Numbered from the stretch's first letter, positions 25,605 to 35,234 are shown. The stretch is 46,690 nt of DNA from Bacteroidota bacterium (GCA_013377005.1 JACABE010000018.1:28753-75442); one strand, 5' to 3'. Numbers and translations are program-made. The notes: generated from the letters alone by a model not told the origin.

Positions 25605-26294
25605 ATGCAGCAAACAGAAACATTAATTTATGGCAATTATTATCACATTTATAATCGTGGAATAAATAGTTGCGATTTGTTTAGAGATGCTGATAATTAT
25701 GAGCATTTTCTGAATTTATATGATAAATATATTTCGCCTATTGCCGATACGTATGCATGGGTTTTGATGCCTAATCATTTTCATTTGTTGTTAAGGATAA
25801 AAGATGAAAAAGAAATACTTTCATCCTCAAACCTGACAGGTTTTAAAAACCTGTCAGGTTTAGGCCAAGCCCAAAATACTCATCAAAACCTATCAGGGTT
25901 AAACCAAGCCCAAAATACGCTTCAGAATCTGTCAGGTATAAGACTACCATTTAAACATTTTTCCGATTTATTTAACGCATACTCAAAAGCTTTTAATAAA
26001 CGATTTAATCGTCATGGCAGTTTATTTGAACGTCCCTTTAAACGAAAGGTAATCGACAATGAAATCTATTTAAAACAAGTACTTTTGTATATTCACAATA
26101 ATCCTGTTCATCATGGTTTTTGTGAGCATCCAATGGAATATGCATGGAGTAGCTATTTAAGCTGTATTTCGTTAAAGCCGACGAAACTAAAAAGAGATAT
26201 TATTATTGGATGGTTTGATGATTTGGCAAATTTTAAAACAATACATAATCAAAATATAGAAATTACTGCAATTGAAAAATTACTGGAAATTTAA
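25605..26294 (+). CDS. REP-associated tyrosine transposase (RAYT), Y1/HUH family
   Basis: A 229-residue single-strand transposase related to IS200/IS605 TnpA. The N-terminal YHIYNRG (residues 13-19) is typical. The HUH metal site is His58 and His60 in MPNHFHLLL. RFNRHGSLFERPFKR (about 134-147) is conserved, and the probable catalytic tyrosine is Tyr162 in LYIHNNPV. Such proteins cut and join REP hairpins. Oddly, residues about 75-112 are an insertion encoded by a REP-like hairpin plus two degenerate 13-residue repeats (SGLxQAQNTxQNL), all in frame. REP hairpins also lie just upstream (copy B) and 5 bp after the stop (copy C). The frame and key residues are intact, so activity is plausible. 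Confidence 0.9.
   Translation: MQQTETLIYGNYYHIYNRGINSCDLFRDADNYEHFLNLYDKYISPIADTYAWVLMPNHFHLLLRIKDEKEILSSSNLTGFKNLSGLGQAQNTHQNLSGLNQAQNTLQNLSGIRLPFKHFSDLFNAYSKAFNKRFNRHGSLFERPFKRKVIDNEIYLKQVLLYIHNNPVHHGFCEHPMEYAWSSYLSCISLKPTKLKRDIIIGWFDDLANFKTIHNQNIEITAIEKLLEI
25829..25861 (+). repeat. REP-like palindrome inside the RAYT coding sequence (copy D)
   Basis: A perfect 33-base hairpin has 15-bp arms AAACCTGACAGGTTT / AAACCTGTCAGGTTT and a TAA loop (not in frame as a stop). It is translated as NLTGFKNLSGL within the transposase. It differs from copies A and B at the arm centre (CCTGACAGG against CCAGACAGG) and is 33 bases long like them. Confidence 0.85.
25854..25940 (+). repeat. Degenerate 39-bp direct repeats in the RAYT gene
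   Basis: Units at 25854-25892 and 25893-25931 share TCAGG...CCAAGCCCAAAATAC, and a third start (TCAGGTATA) follows at 25932. Each unit encodes 13 residues and begins with the right-hand half of the REP hairpin arm, so the repeat array seems to have grown out of the inserted hairpin. Confidence 0.75.
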
Positions 26295-26298
26295 TTCG

Positions 26299-26351
26299 AA
26301 ACCAGTCAGGTTTTAAAAACCTGACCGGTTTGAGAAACTGTTAAACAACGC
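26299..26351 (+). repeat. REP-like palindromic element, copy C (downstream of the RAYT gene)
   Basis: The hairpin at 26299-26331 has arms AAACCAGTCAGGTTT / AAACCTGACCGGTTT (one A-C mismatch) and a TAA loop, followed by GAGAA. GTTAAACAACGC at 26340-26351 matches the 3' end of copy A. It begins 5 bp after the transposase stop codon and may double as its terminator. Confidence 0.8.
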
Positions 26352-26407
26352 TATAAGCTTGTTTAGAAAAGAATTAATAATTACTTGCATTTAAGATCAA
26401 ACAAACA

Positions 26408-29236
26408 ATGACTACATTTTTACAAAAAACAGCAGACTATATATTTGATAATTACCAAAATGATTTGGAAAACGTTTGTATCATACTGCCCAATCGTCGG
26501 GCAAGTTTGTATTTAAAAAAGTTTATATCCGAAAGGGCGCAGAAGAATATATGGTCACCACAAGTTTTTGCAGTGGAAGATTTTATTGCTGCTATTTCTG
26601 ATAAAGTTATTGTAGATAATGTTTCCCTTTTGTTTGATTTATACAATATTCATCTAGAGCTCGAAAAAGAAGAAGCCCGCAGTTTTGATGAATTTATGAG
26701 TATGGGCGAAATGATGCTTCATGATTTCAACGAAATTGATTTATACCTTGTGAATGCCGAAAGTTTGTTCAGCTTTTTGAGCGAAACCAAAGCTATAAGT
26801 TTATGGAATTTAGATGGTAAAGAGCTAACACCTTTTCAAAAGAAATACCTGAAATTTTATAATTCTCTTTATACTTACTATCAATTGTTGAATGAGCGTT
26901 TACTGGCACGCAATCAGGCATATCAAGGACATTTATATCGTTTTGTTGCTGAAAATATTGCCGAAAAGGTACAGAATATTTCATGGAATCATTTAGTATT
27001 TGCAGGTTTTAATGCCTTGACAACTTCCGAAGAAACCATCATTAAATATCTTACCAAAGAAGAAATTGCCAAAACATTGTGGGATGCAGATGAATACTAT
27101 CTCCTCAATCCGCAACAAGAAGCAGGAAAGTTTTTACGAAAATATTCCGAACTATGGTTAGATGCAAATTTTGATTGGATAGGCAATGATTTTAAAACTG
27201 ATGCAAAAGAAATAAATATCATCGGTGTGCCCATGAAAATAGGACAGGTGAAATATGCAGGCAATTTGCTAAAGGATATTTATAACGAAAAAGGCAATTT
27301 AGAGCATACTGCATTGGTATTGAACGATGAAAACCTATTGATTCCAATGTTACACTCAATACCTGAAGAGTCCAAGGCATTTAATGTTACAATGGGATTA
27401 CCTTTCAGGCATGCAGTATTATACAACTTAGTTGATTCGATTTTGCTAATGCACGAAAACAGAATAAGACTAGCAAATCCAGATAGGGGACAAAATGGTT
27501 TTTATTTTAAAGACATCAGTAAAGTATTAAGTCATCCTTATTTAATGAGTGAGTTTGATTTTGAAGGAATTATTAAAAGTATCGGAACATCTAATCGTAT
27601 ATTTTACGATTCGTCGGAGTTAATTAAACGAATACAAAGTAGTATTCCTGTGGACGATTCAGTAATTAGCAATGTGTTTTTGATATGGGAAACTCCAAAA
27701 GATGCCATTACACATTTAAAAGGACTGATTGATAGATTACACCAACGTTTTAAAGATGAAGAAAACCGTTTTTTAGAAGACGAATATTTGTATCATTTTG
27801 CAAAACTTCTTTTTCAGTTAAACAGTTTGCCTGAAATACATCAATCGTTTATTACTGTTAAAACCTTCCGTAAAATTTTCACCCGATTAGCAGTTCTTAC
27901 TAATATTCCATTTTATGGCGAACCATTGGAGGGCTTGCAAATTATGGGTATGTTGGAAACACGTACGTTGGATTTTGAAAATATTGTGATGCTTTCGGTA
28001 AACGAAGGTATTTTGCCTGCTTCACGAAGTTTTAATTCGTTTGTTCCTTTGGATATTAAACGTCAGTTTGGTTTGCCCGATTATGCTGACAAAGATGCTA
28101 TTTTTGCTTATCACTTTTATCGTCTTTTACAGCGAGCAAAAAAGGTATCTATATTGTATAATACCGAAGCCGATGAGTTCTCTGGCGGAGATATGAGTAG
28201 GTTTATTTATCAAATTGTAAATGAATTGCCCAAGTATAATCCAAATATTATTATTAATGAGCAATTGTTGAATATTACAGCTACTGACAGTTTGCAAAAT
28301 AAGCCTATCAGAATTTTTAAGCATGAAAATATAATGAAACGCTTGAATGAATTGGCTATGAAAGGTTTTTCGGCAAGCGGATTGAATACCTTTGTTAATT
28401 GTTCCTTGCAATTTTATTTTAAAAACGTTGCAGGTTTAGAAGAATTGGAAGAAACCGAAGAAACTATTGCAGCTAATACATTGGGTTCTACTATTCATGC
28501 GGTATTGGCTGAGTTGTACGAGCCTTTTGTAACAAAAATTATATGTGCAGAATATATAAACTCCATGTTACCTCAGGTAGATGGATTAACTGATAAATAT
28601 TTTAAAGAGTTGTATAAGGATGGCGATATAAGCTTTGGGATTAATTTACTTACGGTAAAGATGGCGAAACTTTTTATTGCCAATTTATTAAGAAACGAAG
28701 CAACACAAATTGATAAAATATCAAAGGACAATGCTTTGCTTACTATTAACATGCTTGAGCAGAAACTGGAATGTGTATTGGATTGCTTTATAAATGATGA
28801 TTTGCCTTTCGTTAAGCTAAAAGGTTATGTTGACAGAATTGACAGCACATCTGAATTTATCCGTATTATTGATTATAAAACAGGCAATACATCTCAAAAT
28901 GAATTAAATCTTACTGAACCTGATTTGTTGCAGAGTGAACCTAAATTTGCTAAAAGTATGCAATTATTGATATATGCTTTGCTTTTTATGAAAGAGCATC
29001 CTGAAAACGAAAAGCCACTGAAAGCTGGAATCATATCACTTCGCAATCAAACAAAGGGTTTTATGGGAGTAAACTATGAAGGAAATGATACTCTCACTGT
29101 CCAAAATATTAATGCTTTTGAAGAAATATTAAGTGCATTGATTCATAAAATATTTGATAAAGAGCTTCCTTTTGAGCAAACAGAAAACGAAGAAAATTGT
29201 TTGTATTGTGCTTTTAAGGAAGTGTGTGGAAGGTAG
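26408..29236 (+). CDS. AddB-like PD-(D/E)XK nuclease with iron-sulphur cysteines
   Basis: A 942-residue protein in the form Bacteroidota use as the AddB-like half of a recombination helicase-nuclease. The N-terminal helicase-fold region has a degenerate ATP-binding site (VCIILPNRRASLYLKKF) and LGLPFRH-like and GMLETRTLDFENIVMLS motifs (the latter near residue 515). The C-terminal RecB-type nuclease has Asp809 in GYVDRID and Asp822/Lys824 in IIDYKTG. Cys665 (FVNCSLQF) plus Cys931, Cys934 and Cys940 (CLYCAFKEVCGR) form the split 4Fe-4S set of AddB-type nucleases. It would process DNA double-strand ends with an AddA partner, which is not in the window. Confidence 0.85.
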   Translation: MTTFLQKTADYIFDNYQNDLENVCIILPNRRASLYLKKFISERAQKNIWSPQVFAVEDFIAAISDKVIVDNVSLLFDLYNIHLELEKEEARSFDEFMSMGEMMLHDFNEIDLYLVNAESLFSFLSETKAISLWNLDGKELTPFQKKYLKFYNSLYTYYQLLNERLLARNQAYQGHLYRFVAENIAEKVQNISWNHLVFAGFNALTTSEETIIKYLTKEEIAKTLWDADEYYLLNPQQEAGKFLRKYSELWLDANFDWIGNDFKTDAKEINIIGVPMKIGQVKYAGNLLKDIYNEKGNLEHTALVLNDENLLIPMLHSIPEESKAFNVTMGLPFRHAVLYNLVDSILLMHENRIRLANPDRGQNGFYFKDISKVLSHPYLMSEFDFEGIIKSIGTSNRIFYDSSELIKRIQSSIPVDDSVISNVFLIWETPKDAITHLKGLIDRLHQRFKDEENRFLEDEYLYHFAKLLFQLNSLPEIHQSFITVKTFRKIFTRLAVLTNIPFYGEPLEGLQIMGMLETRTLDFENIVMLSVNEGILPASRSFNSFVPLDIKRQFGLPDYADKDAIFAYHFYRLLQRAKKVSILYNTEADEFSGGDMSRFIYQIVNELPKYNPNIIINEQLLNITATDSLQNKPIRIFKHENIMKRLNELAMKGFSASGLNTFVNCSLQFYFKNVAGLEELEETEETIAANTLGSTIHAVLAELYEPFVTKIICAEYINSMLPQVDGLTDKYFKELYKDGDISFGINLLTVKMAKLFIANLLRNEATQIDKISKDNALLTINMLEQKLECVLDCFINDDLPFVKLKGYVDRIDSTSEFIRIIDYKTGNTSQNELNLTEPDLLQSEPKFAKSMQLLIYALLFMKEHPENEKPLKAGIISLRNQTKGFMGVNYEGNDTLTVQNINAFEEILSALIHKIFDKELPFEQTENEENCLYCAFKEVCGR

Positions 29237-29339
29237 AAGTTTTTATGGTTAAACTTAGACGTTAAAAGTAACTTAACAATTCTTAACAAAATATAAAGTG
29301 CGTTCGTCGAAAAAATGATGTTGAATTACATAATATCAT

Positions 29340-29347
29340 TAATTTTG
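29340..29347 (+). promoter_or_regulatory. Putative -7 element of the S41 protease gene
   Basis: TAATTTTG matches TAnnTTTG and lies 19 bp before the start codon. The -33 region is poor. Confidence 0.4.
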
Positions 29348-29366
29348 GCTTTTAAAATTAAAAAAA

Positions 29367-31151
29367 ATGGTAAAGAATAAATTCATGTTTTTGGCTTTAA
29401 TGCTTGTTTTAGCATTCAGTGGAATTTCTACAGTAAAAGCACAAGATTACGATCCTAAAAATACAGAGCAAAAGATAAATTATGCATTACAACTTTTTAG
29501 GCTTGCGTATGTCGACAAAGTTAATGCTCCAAAACTAACACAAGATGCAATTATTCAAATGCTTAAAGAACTAGATCCTCATTCTGTATATATTTCTAAA
29601 GAAGAACTTGACAAAATGAATGAACCATTGGTTGGTAATTTTGATGGTGTTGGTATTCAATTTCAAGTATTAAAAGATACAATTATAGTTGTGGATGTAA
29701 TTTCTGGTGGTCCTTCAGAAAAGGTTGGCATTATTGCCGGCGATAAAATTGTAGCCATTGATGGCAAGCCAGCCACAGGTGATACAATAAACTCAAATTT
29801 TGTGCTGAGTAAGTTAAGAGGAAAGAAAGGAACAATAGTAAATGTTTCAATTCTAAGAAAAAGCAAAAATAAAATACTCGATTTTACAATTACGCGTGAT
29901 AAAATCCCTTTGACCAGTATTGATGCTGTTTTAATGGCAACACCAGAAGTTGGTTATATAAGATTGGATCGTTTTTCAAGAACTTCTATGGATGAATTTC
30001 ATAAAGCTTTATCTGATTTAAAAGCAAAAGGGATGAAAGATTTAATTCTGGATTTGCGTGGCAATGGAGGTGGTTTTATGGATATTGCCATTGAATTGGC
30101 TGATGAATTTTTAAGTGCTGATAAACTTATTGTTTATACAGAAGGAATTTCGAGTCCTAAACAAAATTTTAATTCAACTGCTAAAGGTGGTTTTGAAAAA
30201 GGGAAACTTGTACTATTGATAGATGAAGGTTCTGCTTCTGCCAGCGAAATTGTATCGGGAGCTATTCAAGATTGGGACAGAGGATTAGTAGTTGGACGCC
30301 GCTCTTTTGGTAAAGGATTAGTTCAACGTCCTTTCGATTTACCTGATGGTTCAGTAATCAGACTTACTACTGCCCGTTATCATACTCCAACCGGACGATG
30401 TATTCAGAAATCATATAGTGATGGTTTAGATGATTACTATGGAGATTTTGCAAAACGTTATAATAATGGTGAATTAAGTAATGCTGACAAAATTCATTTC
30501 CCTGATTCATTAAAGTACTATACAAATAATAAACGAGTTGTATATGGTGGTGGTGGCATTATGCCTGATATTTTTATTCCGATGGATACATCTAAAATCA
30601 GTGATTATTATGTTGATTTACGTAGAAAAAATGTGTTCAATGATTATATCATGGATTATGTTGATAAAAACAGAGAATCTTTAAAGCAGAAATATCCTGA
30701 TTTTAAAAAGTTTCAGTCAGAATTTATGTTAGATGATGCTTTTATGAATGATTTTGCAAAAACTGCAGAAAAATCAGGGGTTAAGAAAAACAGTGTAAAT
30801 CCTGAAAAACTGAGTTTAATGATAGCTCAATATGTTCAGAAAATTAAATCGGATAGTACTCTGTTTTCTAAATTTAATAATTACAAAGACTTAGCAGCTT
30901 ACTTAGTAAAAGATAATGATGCATTAAACAAAGAGGTTCAGAAATATGCTTCCATCGAAGATGCTACTGCTGTTAAAGCTGTTGAAAACTCTGATAAATA
31001 CATTAGATATCAGCTTAAAGCATTGCTTGCACGTAATTTATATGATGCAAATGCCTATTATGAAGTTATCAAAGATATTGATGATGCCTACTTAAAAGCG
31101 GTTGAAATTATAAAAAGCGATAAGATGTTTGATAAACTGAAAGCAAAATAA
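29367..31151 (+). CDS. S41 family C-terminal processing peptidase
   Basis: A 594-residue exported protease. A signal peptide (MVKNKFMFLALMLVLAFSGI..., ending VKAQ) is followed by a short N-terminal helical region with LKELDPHSVYISKEE. The PDZ domain is at about residues 85-165 (GNFDGVGIQFQV ... PSEKVGIIAGDKIVAIDG). The peptidase core has LDLRGNGGGFMDIAIELADE and the catalytic pair Ser291 (DEGSASASE) and Lys316 (RRSFGKGLVQ), the usual 25 residues apart. The C-terminal 200 residues are helical. Such periplasmic proteases trim or degrade envelope proteins from their C-termini. An intrinsic terminator follows at once. Confidence 0.93.
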   Translation: MVKNKFMFLALMLVLAFSGISTVKAQDYDPKNTEQKINYALQLFRLAYVDKVNAPKLTQDAIIQMLKELDPHSVYISKEELDKMNEPLVGNFDGVGIQFQVLKDTIIVVDVISGGPSEKVGIIAGDKIVAIDGKPATGDTINSNFVLSKLRGKKGTIVNVSILRKSKNKILDFTITRDKIPLTSIDAVLMATPEVGYIRLDRFSRTSMDEFHKALSDLKAKGMKDLILDLRGNGGGFMDIAIELADEFLSADKLIVYTEGISSPKQNFNSTAKGGFEKGKLVLLIDEGSASASEIVSGAIQDWDRGLVVGRRSFGKGLVQRPFDLPDGSVIRLTTARYHTPTGRCIQKSYSDGLDDYYGDFAKRYNNGELSNADKIHFPDSLKYYTNNKRVVYGGGGIMPDIFIPMDTSKISDYYVDLRRKNVFNDYIMDYVDKNRESLKQKYPDFKKFQSEFMLDDAFMNDFAKTAEKSGVKKNSVNPEKLSLMIAQYVQKIKSDSTLFSKFNNYKDLAAYLVKDNDALNKEVQKYASIEDATAVKAVENSDKYIRYQLKALLARNLYDANAYYEVIKDIDDAYLKAVEIIKSDKMFDKLKAK

Positions 31152-31152
31152 A

Positions 31153-31184
31153 AAAAGAGGCTGCAATTGCGGCCTCTTTTTTTG
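31153..31184 (+). terminator. Intrinsic terminator after the S41 protease gene
   Basis: The stem AAAAAGAGGC / GCCTCTTTTT has a TGCAATTGCG loop that can itself fold, followed by more T. It starts 2 bp after the stop codon. It is the best intrinsic terminator in the window. Confidence 0.9.
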
Positions 31185-31560
31185 TAAGCGTTGATTCTAA
31201 AATGCTAAAAAATAATGAATTTGCTTACACCATAACCTATTTTGCTTTCTTATGTTATTTTTTAATAACGTCTTAAGTTTGTCTGCCTTATTAGAGATTG
31301 TTTAAAAACAAAAAAAATAATTTAACTCTCTTAATAGATAACCTATTATAAGCTCAGAAGATTTTTTTATTTTCAAAGAAAAAAGTATTCTATGATAAAT
31401 TAAATCATAATTATTTTCCATAATATTTATTAATAATATTGAATAATCTGTTTATATGTATTTACAACTTATAGATAATCATTATTAACTGTCAGTAAGT
31501 AATTGTTTTTCAATATAATGCAACTTAATATTTTTTAACATAAAATTTCTCAAATATTCT
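31185..31560. other. Gene-free stretch before guaB
   Basis: About 375 bp of AT-rich DNA has no convincing frame, repeat or structured RNA that I can see. The guaB promoter is at its right end. Confidence 0.5.
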
Positions 31561-31568
31561 TAAATTTG
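31561..31568 (+). promoter_or_regulatory. Putative -7 element of guaB
   Basis: TAAATTTG fits TAnnTTTG. Transcription would start near 31574, leaving about 5 nt before the ATG at 31579 or about 14 nt before the ATG at 31588. The second is therefore favoured as start. No TTTG is present at -33. Confidence 0.45.
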
Positions 31569-31587
31569 CAGTCTAAAAATGCAGTAT

Positions 31588-33054
31588 ATGTTTACAAATC
31601 AGGAGAAATTTTTTGGAGAAGGACTTACTTATGATGATGTGTTATTAGTACCCGCATATTCAGAAGTGCTTCCACGTGAAGTTGATGTTTGTTCGATGTT
31701 TTCAAAAAATATTAAGTTGAACATTCCTATTGTTTCAGCAGCAATGGATACTGTTACTGAATCCACTCTTGCAATAGCTATAGCTCAAGAGGGTGGTATA
31801 GGTGTTTTGCATAAAAATATGACAATAGAAGCTCAAGCCAATGAAGTAAGAAAGGTAAAAAGAGCTGAAAACGGAATGATTTTAGATCCTATTACATTAC
31901 AAGAAGGAGCCTTAGTATCTGATGCTTTAAGTTTAATGAAAGAATATAAAATTGGAGGTATTCCCATTGTTAATAAAAACATGGAACTTATTGGCATTGT
32001 CACCAATCGTGATTTACGTTTTGAACGCAATCAAAGACGCCCTATTATAGAAATTATGACAAAGGAAGTTGTAACTACTTCCGAATTTACTGATTTTGAA
32101 AAAGCGGCTGATATATTACAACAACATCGAATAGAGAAACTTCCTGTAATAAATAATCAAAAAAAATTAGTAGGATTAATTACCTATCGCGATATAATTA
32201 AGTTAAAAGAACGTCCAAATGCATGTAAAGATAAAAATGGACGATTAAGAGTTGCTGCAGGAGTGGGAGTTACAGCTAATTTGATTGAACGAGTTGAAGC
32301 TTTGGTAAAAGCCGGTGTTGATGCTATCGTTATTGATACTGCTCATGGACATACCAAAGGTGTAATTGATGCGTTGAAATTAGTAAAAAGTAAATTTCCT
32401 GAGATTGATGTTGTGGTAGGGAACATTGCTACTGCCGAGGCTGCTTTAGATTTGGCTAAAGCCGGTGCCGATGCTGTAAAAGTTGGTATTGGTCCTGGGT
32501 CTATATGCACTACCAGAGTTATTGCTGGTATAGGAGTACCTCAGCTTTCGGCAGTGTATTATGTTGCACAAGCCTTAAAAGGAACTGGCATTCCATTGAT
32601 TGCTGATGGAGGCATACGTTATTCAGGAGACATTGTTAAAGCATTGGCAGGAGGAGCTAGTTCTATTATGGCAGGCTCTTTATTTGCAGGTGTTGAAGAA
32701 TCTCCTGGTGAAACTATAATTTTTGAAGGTAGAAAATTCAAATCTTATCGAGGGATGGGGTCAATTGATGCCATGCAACAAGGTTCAAAAGATCGTTATT
32801 TTCAAGATATGGAAGATGATATTCAAAAATTAGTTCCTGAAGGCATTGTAGGAAGAGTTCCTTATAAAGGCACTTTAACTGAAGTTATTCACCAAATGGT
32901 GGGAGGATTGAAAGCTGGAATGGGTTATACTGGGTCAAAAAACATTGAAACTTTACAAACTGCTAAATTTATTAAAATCACACCAGCTGGTGTTGCCGAA
33001 AGTCACCCACACGATATTACAATTACAAGAGAAGCACCTAATTACAGTAGATAA
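31588..33054 (+). CDS. guaB: IMP dehydrogenase
   Basis: A complete 488-residue enzyme. [20 protein letters not shown] is the family N-terminus. Two CBS domains lie at about residues 92-210 ([20 protein letters not shown] and [20 protein letters not shown]). [16 protein letters not shown] carries the catalytic cysteine (residue 307), and [10 protein letters not shown] leads into the mobile flap. It oxidises IMP to XMP in GMP synthesis. I chose ATG 31588 over ATG 31579 because a -7 box ends at 31568. It heads a same-strand run with three envelope-folding genes, 57 bp before the first, an arrangement I know from other Bacteroidota. Confidence 0.96.
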   Translation: MFTNQEKFFGEGLTYDDVLLVPAYSEVLPREVDVCSMFSKNIKLNIPIVSAAMDTVTESTLAIAIAQEGGIGVLHKNMTIEAQANEVRKVKRAENGMILDPITLQEGALVSDALSLMKEYKIGGIPIVNKNMELIGIVTNRDLRFERNQRRPIIEIMTKEVVTTSEFTDFEKAADILQQHRIEKLPVINNQKKLVGLITYRDIIKLKERPNACKDKNGRLRVAAGVGVTANLIERVEALVKAGVDAIVIDTAHGHTKGVIDALKLVKSKFPEIDVVVGNIATAEAALDLAKAGADAVKVGIGPGSICTTRVIAGIGVPQLSAVYYVAQALKGTGIPLIADGGIRYSGDIVKALAGGASSIMAGSLFAGVEESPGETIIFEGRKFKSYRGMGSIDAMQQGSKDRYFQDMEDDIQKLVPEGIVGRVPYKGTLTEVIHQMVGGLKAGMGYTGSKNIETLQTAKFIKITPAGVAESHPHDITITREAPNYSR

Positions 33055-33111
33055 TTTTATAACCCGTAAATTAATAAAACATTAAATTAATATTAAACAA
33101 GCGATTAAACA

Positions 33112-35130
33112 ATGATGAAAAACATGAAATTTTTACAGTTTTTTTTATACACTTTTCTTTTTACAAGTGTATTTGCACAACAAAACAACGACCCTATATT
33201 ATTAAAAGTTGCTGGTGAAAACATCTCTAAATCAGAGTTTATTAGAGTATATCAAAAAAACAATGCAAAAGATCAGGCTATTGACAAAAAAGCCTTGAAT
33301 GAATATCTTGAACTTTATATTAATTTTAAATTGAAAGTGAAAGAAGCTGAAGAATTAGGATTGGATACTAACATGATGTTTAAATCAGAATTAAGTGGAT
33401 ATCGTGCAACTTTGGCTCAACCTTACCTTGTTGACAAAGATGTTACTGATGAACTTATAAAAGAAGCATATAATCGTATGCTTTTTGATGTTAGAGCCAG
33501 TCATATACTTATTAAAGTTGAAAAAAACGCATCTCCTATAGATACTTTAACGGCTTATAACAAAATAATAAATCTAAGAAAAAGAATACTTGCAGGTGAA
33601 GCATTCGAAAAAGTAGCTGCTGAAGCTTCTGATGATCCATCAGCAAAAGATGCTGCTGCAACTAACGAAAGACCTGCATACAAAGGAAATGGAGGCGATC
33701 TTGGTTACTTTTCTTCTTTCGATATGATTTATCCTTTTGAAAACGGGGCATATAATACTAAAGTAGGAGAAATATCAATGCCAATTCGTTCCGATTATGG
33801 TTATCATATTATAAAACTTACTGATAAGAAAAAAGCAATGGGAAAAGTTCAGGTTGCTCATATTCTTATTTCATTACCACAAAATGCTACTGAAGAAAAT
33901 ATAAAAGTAGCCAAAGTAAAAGTGGATGAAGTATTATTAAAATTACAAAAAGGTGAAAAGTTTGATGATTTAGTTAAACAGTACTCTGATGATAAGGGTT
34001 CTGTTGCAAAAGGTGGCGTTTTACCTGAATTTGGAGTAAATCGAATGATTCCTGAATTTATTATTGCGATTTCTAAACTTGAAAAAAATGGTGACATTAG
34101 CGAACCAGTACAATCCAGATATGGTTGGCATATACTGAAACTTATTGATAGAAAAGATATTAAGAGTTTTGATGAATTAAAGACCGAAATTAAACAGAAA
34201 GTTGCAAAAGATGAGAGAGCCAATAAAAGCAAAGAATCTTTTTTGACAAAAGTAAAGACTGAATATAAATTTACAGAAAACCCAAAGACTGTAAAAGATT
34301 TTTATAAAGTAGTTACTGATTCTGTATTTACAAATACCTGGAAAGCTGATGCCGCTAAAATGTTAACTGCTAAAATGTTTTCAATCGGAGAAAAAACGAT
34401 TACTCAAACTGACTTTGCTAATTTTTTAGCATCCATAAAAAATGAAAATACTAAGCCTGAAAATATTGAAGTATATGTTAATAAGAATTACAAAGATTAT
34501 GTTGACAGAACATTGTTTCAATATGCTGATAGTAAGCTTGAAGAAAAATATCCTGATTTTAATATCTTGATGAAAGAATATCATGATGGAATTTTGTTAT
34601 TTGATTTGACTGATAAAAACGTATGGTCAAAAGCCATAAAAGATACTACAGGGTTGAAAGAATTTCATCAAAAAAATATCAACAATTACATGTGGAGTGA
34701 ACGTTTAGATGCTATTATTTTCACATTTAAAGATGGGAAAATTAAAGAATCAGATGCTCGTAAATTGGTTGAAAAAATTTATAAAAAACAATTAACCAAA
34801 GATTTTGACAAAATAAATTCAATGATTGCTAAACTCTCAAAGGATAGTGCTGCAGTTGAATATAAATATGATAAGTTTTCAAAAGGCGATAATAAGCTAA
34901 TAGACCAAATAAAGTGGCAAGAAGGTGTTTCTGAAAATATTAAAGATGGAAACAATTTATCAATTATTATTACTAACAAAAAATTAGTACCTGAGCCTAA
35001 AACTTTAAATGAAGCTAAAGGGATTATTACTGCTGATTATCAAAACTATTTAGAAAAAGAATGGTTAAAATCATTACGTCAAAAATATTCTTTTACTGTA
35101 AATAAAGAAGTTTTTGACTCTATTAAATAA
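33112..35130 (+). CDS. Periplasmic PpiC-type peptidyl-prolyl isomerase with two parvulin domains
   Basis: A 672-residue exported protein. A signal peptide (KFLQFFLYTFLFTSVFAQ) is followed by a SurA-like N-terminal helical segment. Parvulin domain 1 is at about residues 122-243 (VRASHILIKVE ... GGDLGYFS ... YGYHIIKLTDKK). Parvulin domain 2 is at about 245-350 (VQVAHILISLP ... GGVLPEFG ... YGWHILKLIDRK). The remaining 320 residues are a helical region without a known domain. It would isomerise prolines and chaperone outer-membrane proteins. It lies second in the guaB run; a strong inverted repeat lies just after its stop. Confidence 0.9.
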   Translation: MMKNMKFLQFFLYTFLFTSVFAQQNNDPILLKVAGENISKSEFIRVYQKNNAKDQAIDKKALNEYLELYINFKLKVKEAEELGLDTNMMFKSELSGYRATLAQPYLVDKDVTDELIKEAYNRMLFDVRASHILIKVEKNASPIDTLTAYNKIINLRKRILAGEAFEKVAAEASDDPSAKDAAATNERPAYKGNGGDLGYFSSFDMIYPFENGAYNTKVGEISMPIRSDYGYHIIKLTDKKKAMGKVQVAHILISLPQNATEENIKVAKVKVDEVLLKLQKGEKFDDLVKQYSDDKGSVAKGGVLPEFGVNRMIPEFIIAISKLEKNGDISEPVQSRYGWHILKLIDRKDIKSFDELKTEIKQKVAKDERANKSKESFLTKVKTEYKFTENPKTVKDFYKVVTDSVFTNTWKADAAKMLTAKMFSIGEKTITQTDFANFLASIKNENTKPENIEVYVNKNYKDYVDRTLFQYADSKLEEKYPDFNILMKEYHDGILLFDLTDKNVWSKAIKDTTGLKEFHQKNINNYMWSERLDAIIFTFKDGKIKESDARKLVEKIYKKQLTKDFDKINSMIAKLSKDSAAVEYKYDKFSKGDNKLIDQIKWQEGVSENIKDGNNLSIIITNKKLVPEPKTLNEAKGIITADYQNYLEKEWLKSLRQKYSFTVNKEVFDSIK

Positions 35131-35140
35131 AGATTATTAA

Positions 35141-35186
35141 AATTGAAATCTGACAAATTTAAAATGTGATTTGTCGGATTTCAATT
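35141..35186 (+). terminator. Long inverted repeat between PpiC and lipoprotein genes
   Basis: The 18-bp arms AATTGAAATCTGACAAAT / ATTTGTCGGATTTCAATT contain one G-T pair and a 10-base loop. It is followed by TGATTTT rather than a pure T run, so it may terminate partly or stabilise the upstream mRNA within the operon. Confidence 0.55.
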
Positions 35187-35234
35187 TGATTTTATAACAA
35201 AACCTAATAAATCCTTTCTAATAACAAACTGTTG

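Noticed and set aside
20083-26351. Reading the repeats of the accessory region as a CRISPR array
   Set aside because: The repeats are palindromes scattered over 6 kb with genes between them, not regularly spaced short repeats with unique spacers, and no cas gene is present.
26408-29236. Cas4-like or defence nuclease because of the Fe-S cysteines
   Set aside because: Length, the degenerate helicase fold and the split cysteine layout fit AddB-type recombination proteins better, and the neighbours are housekeeping genes.
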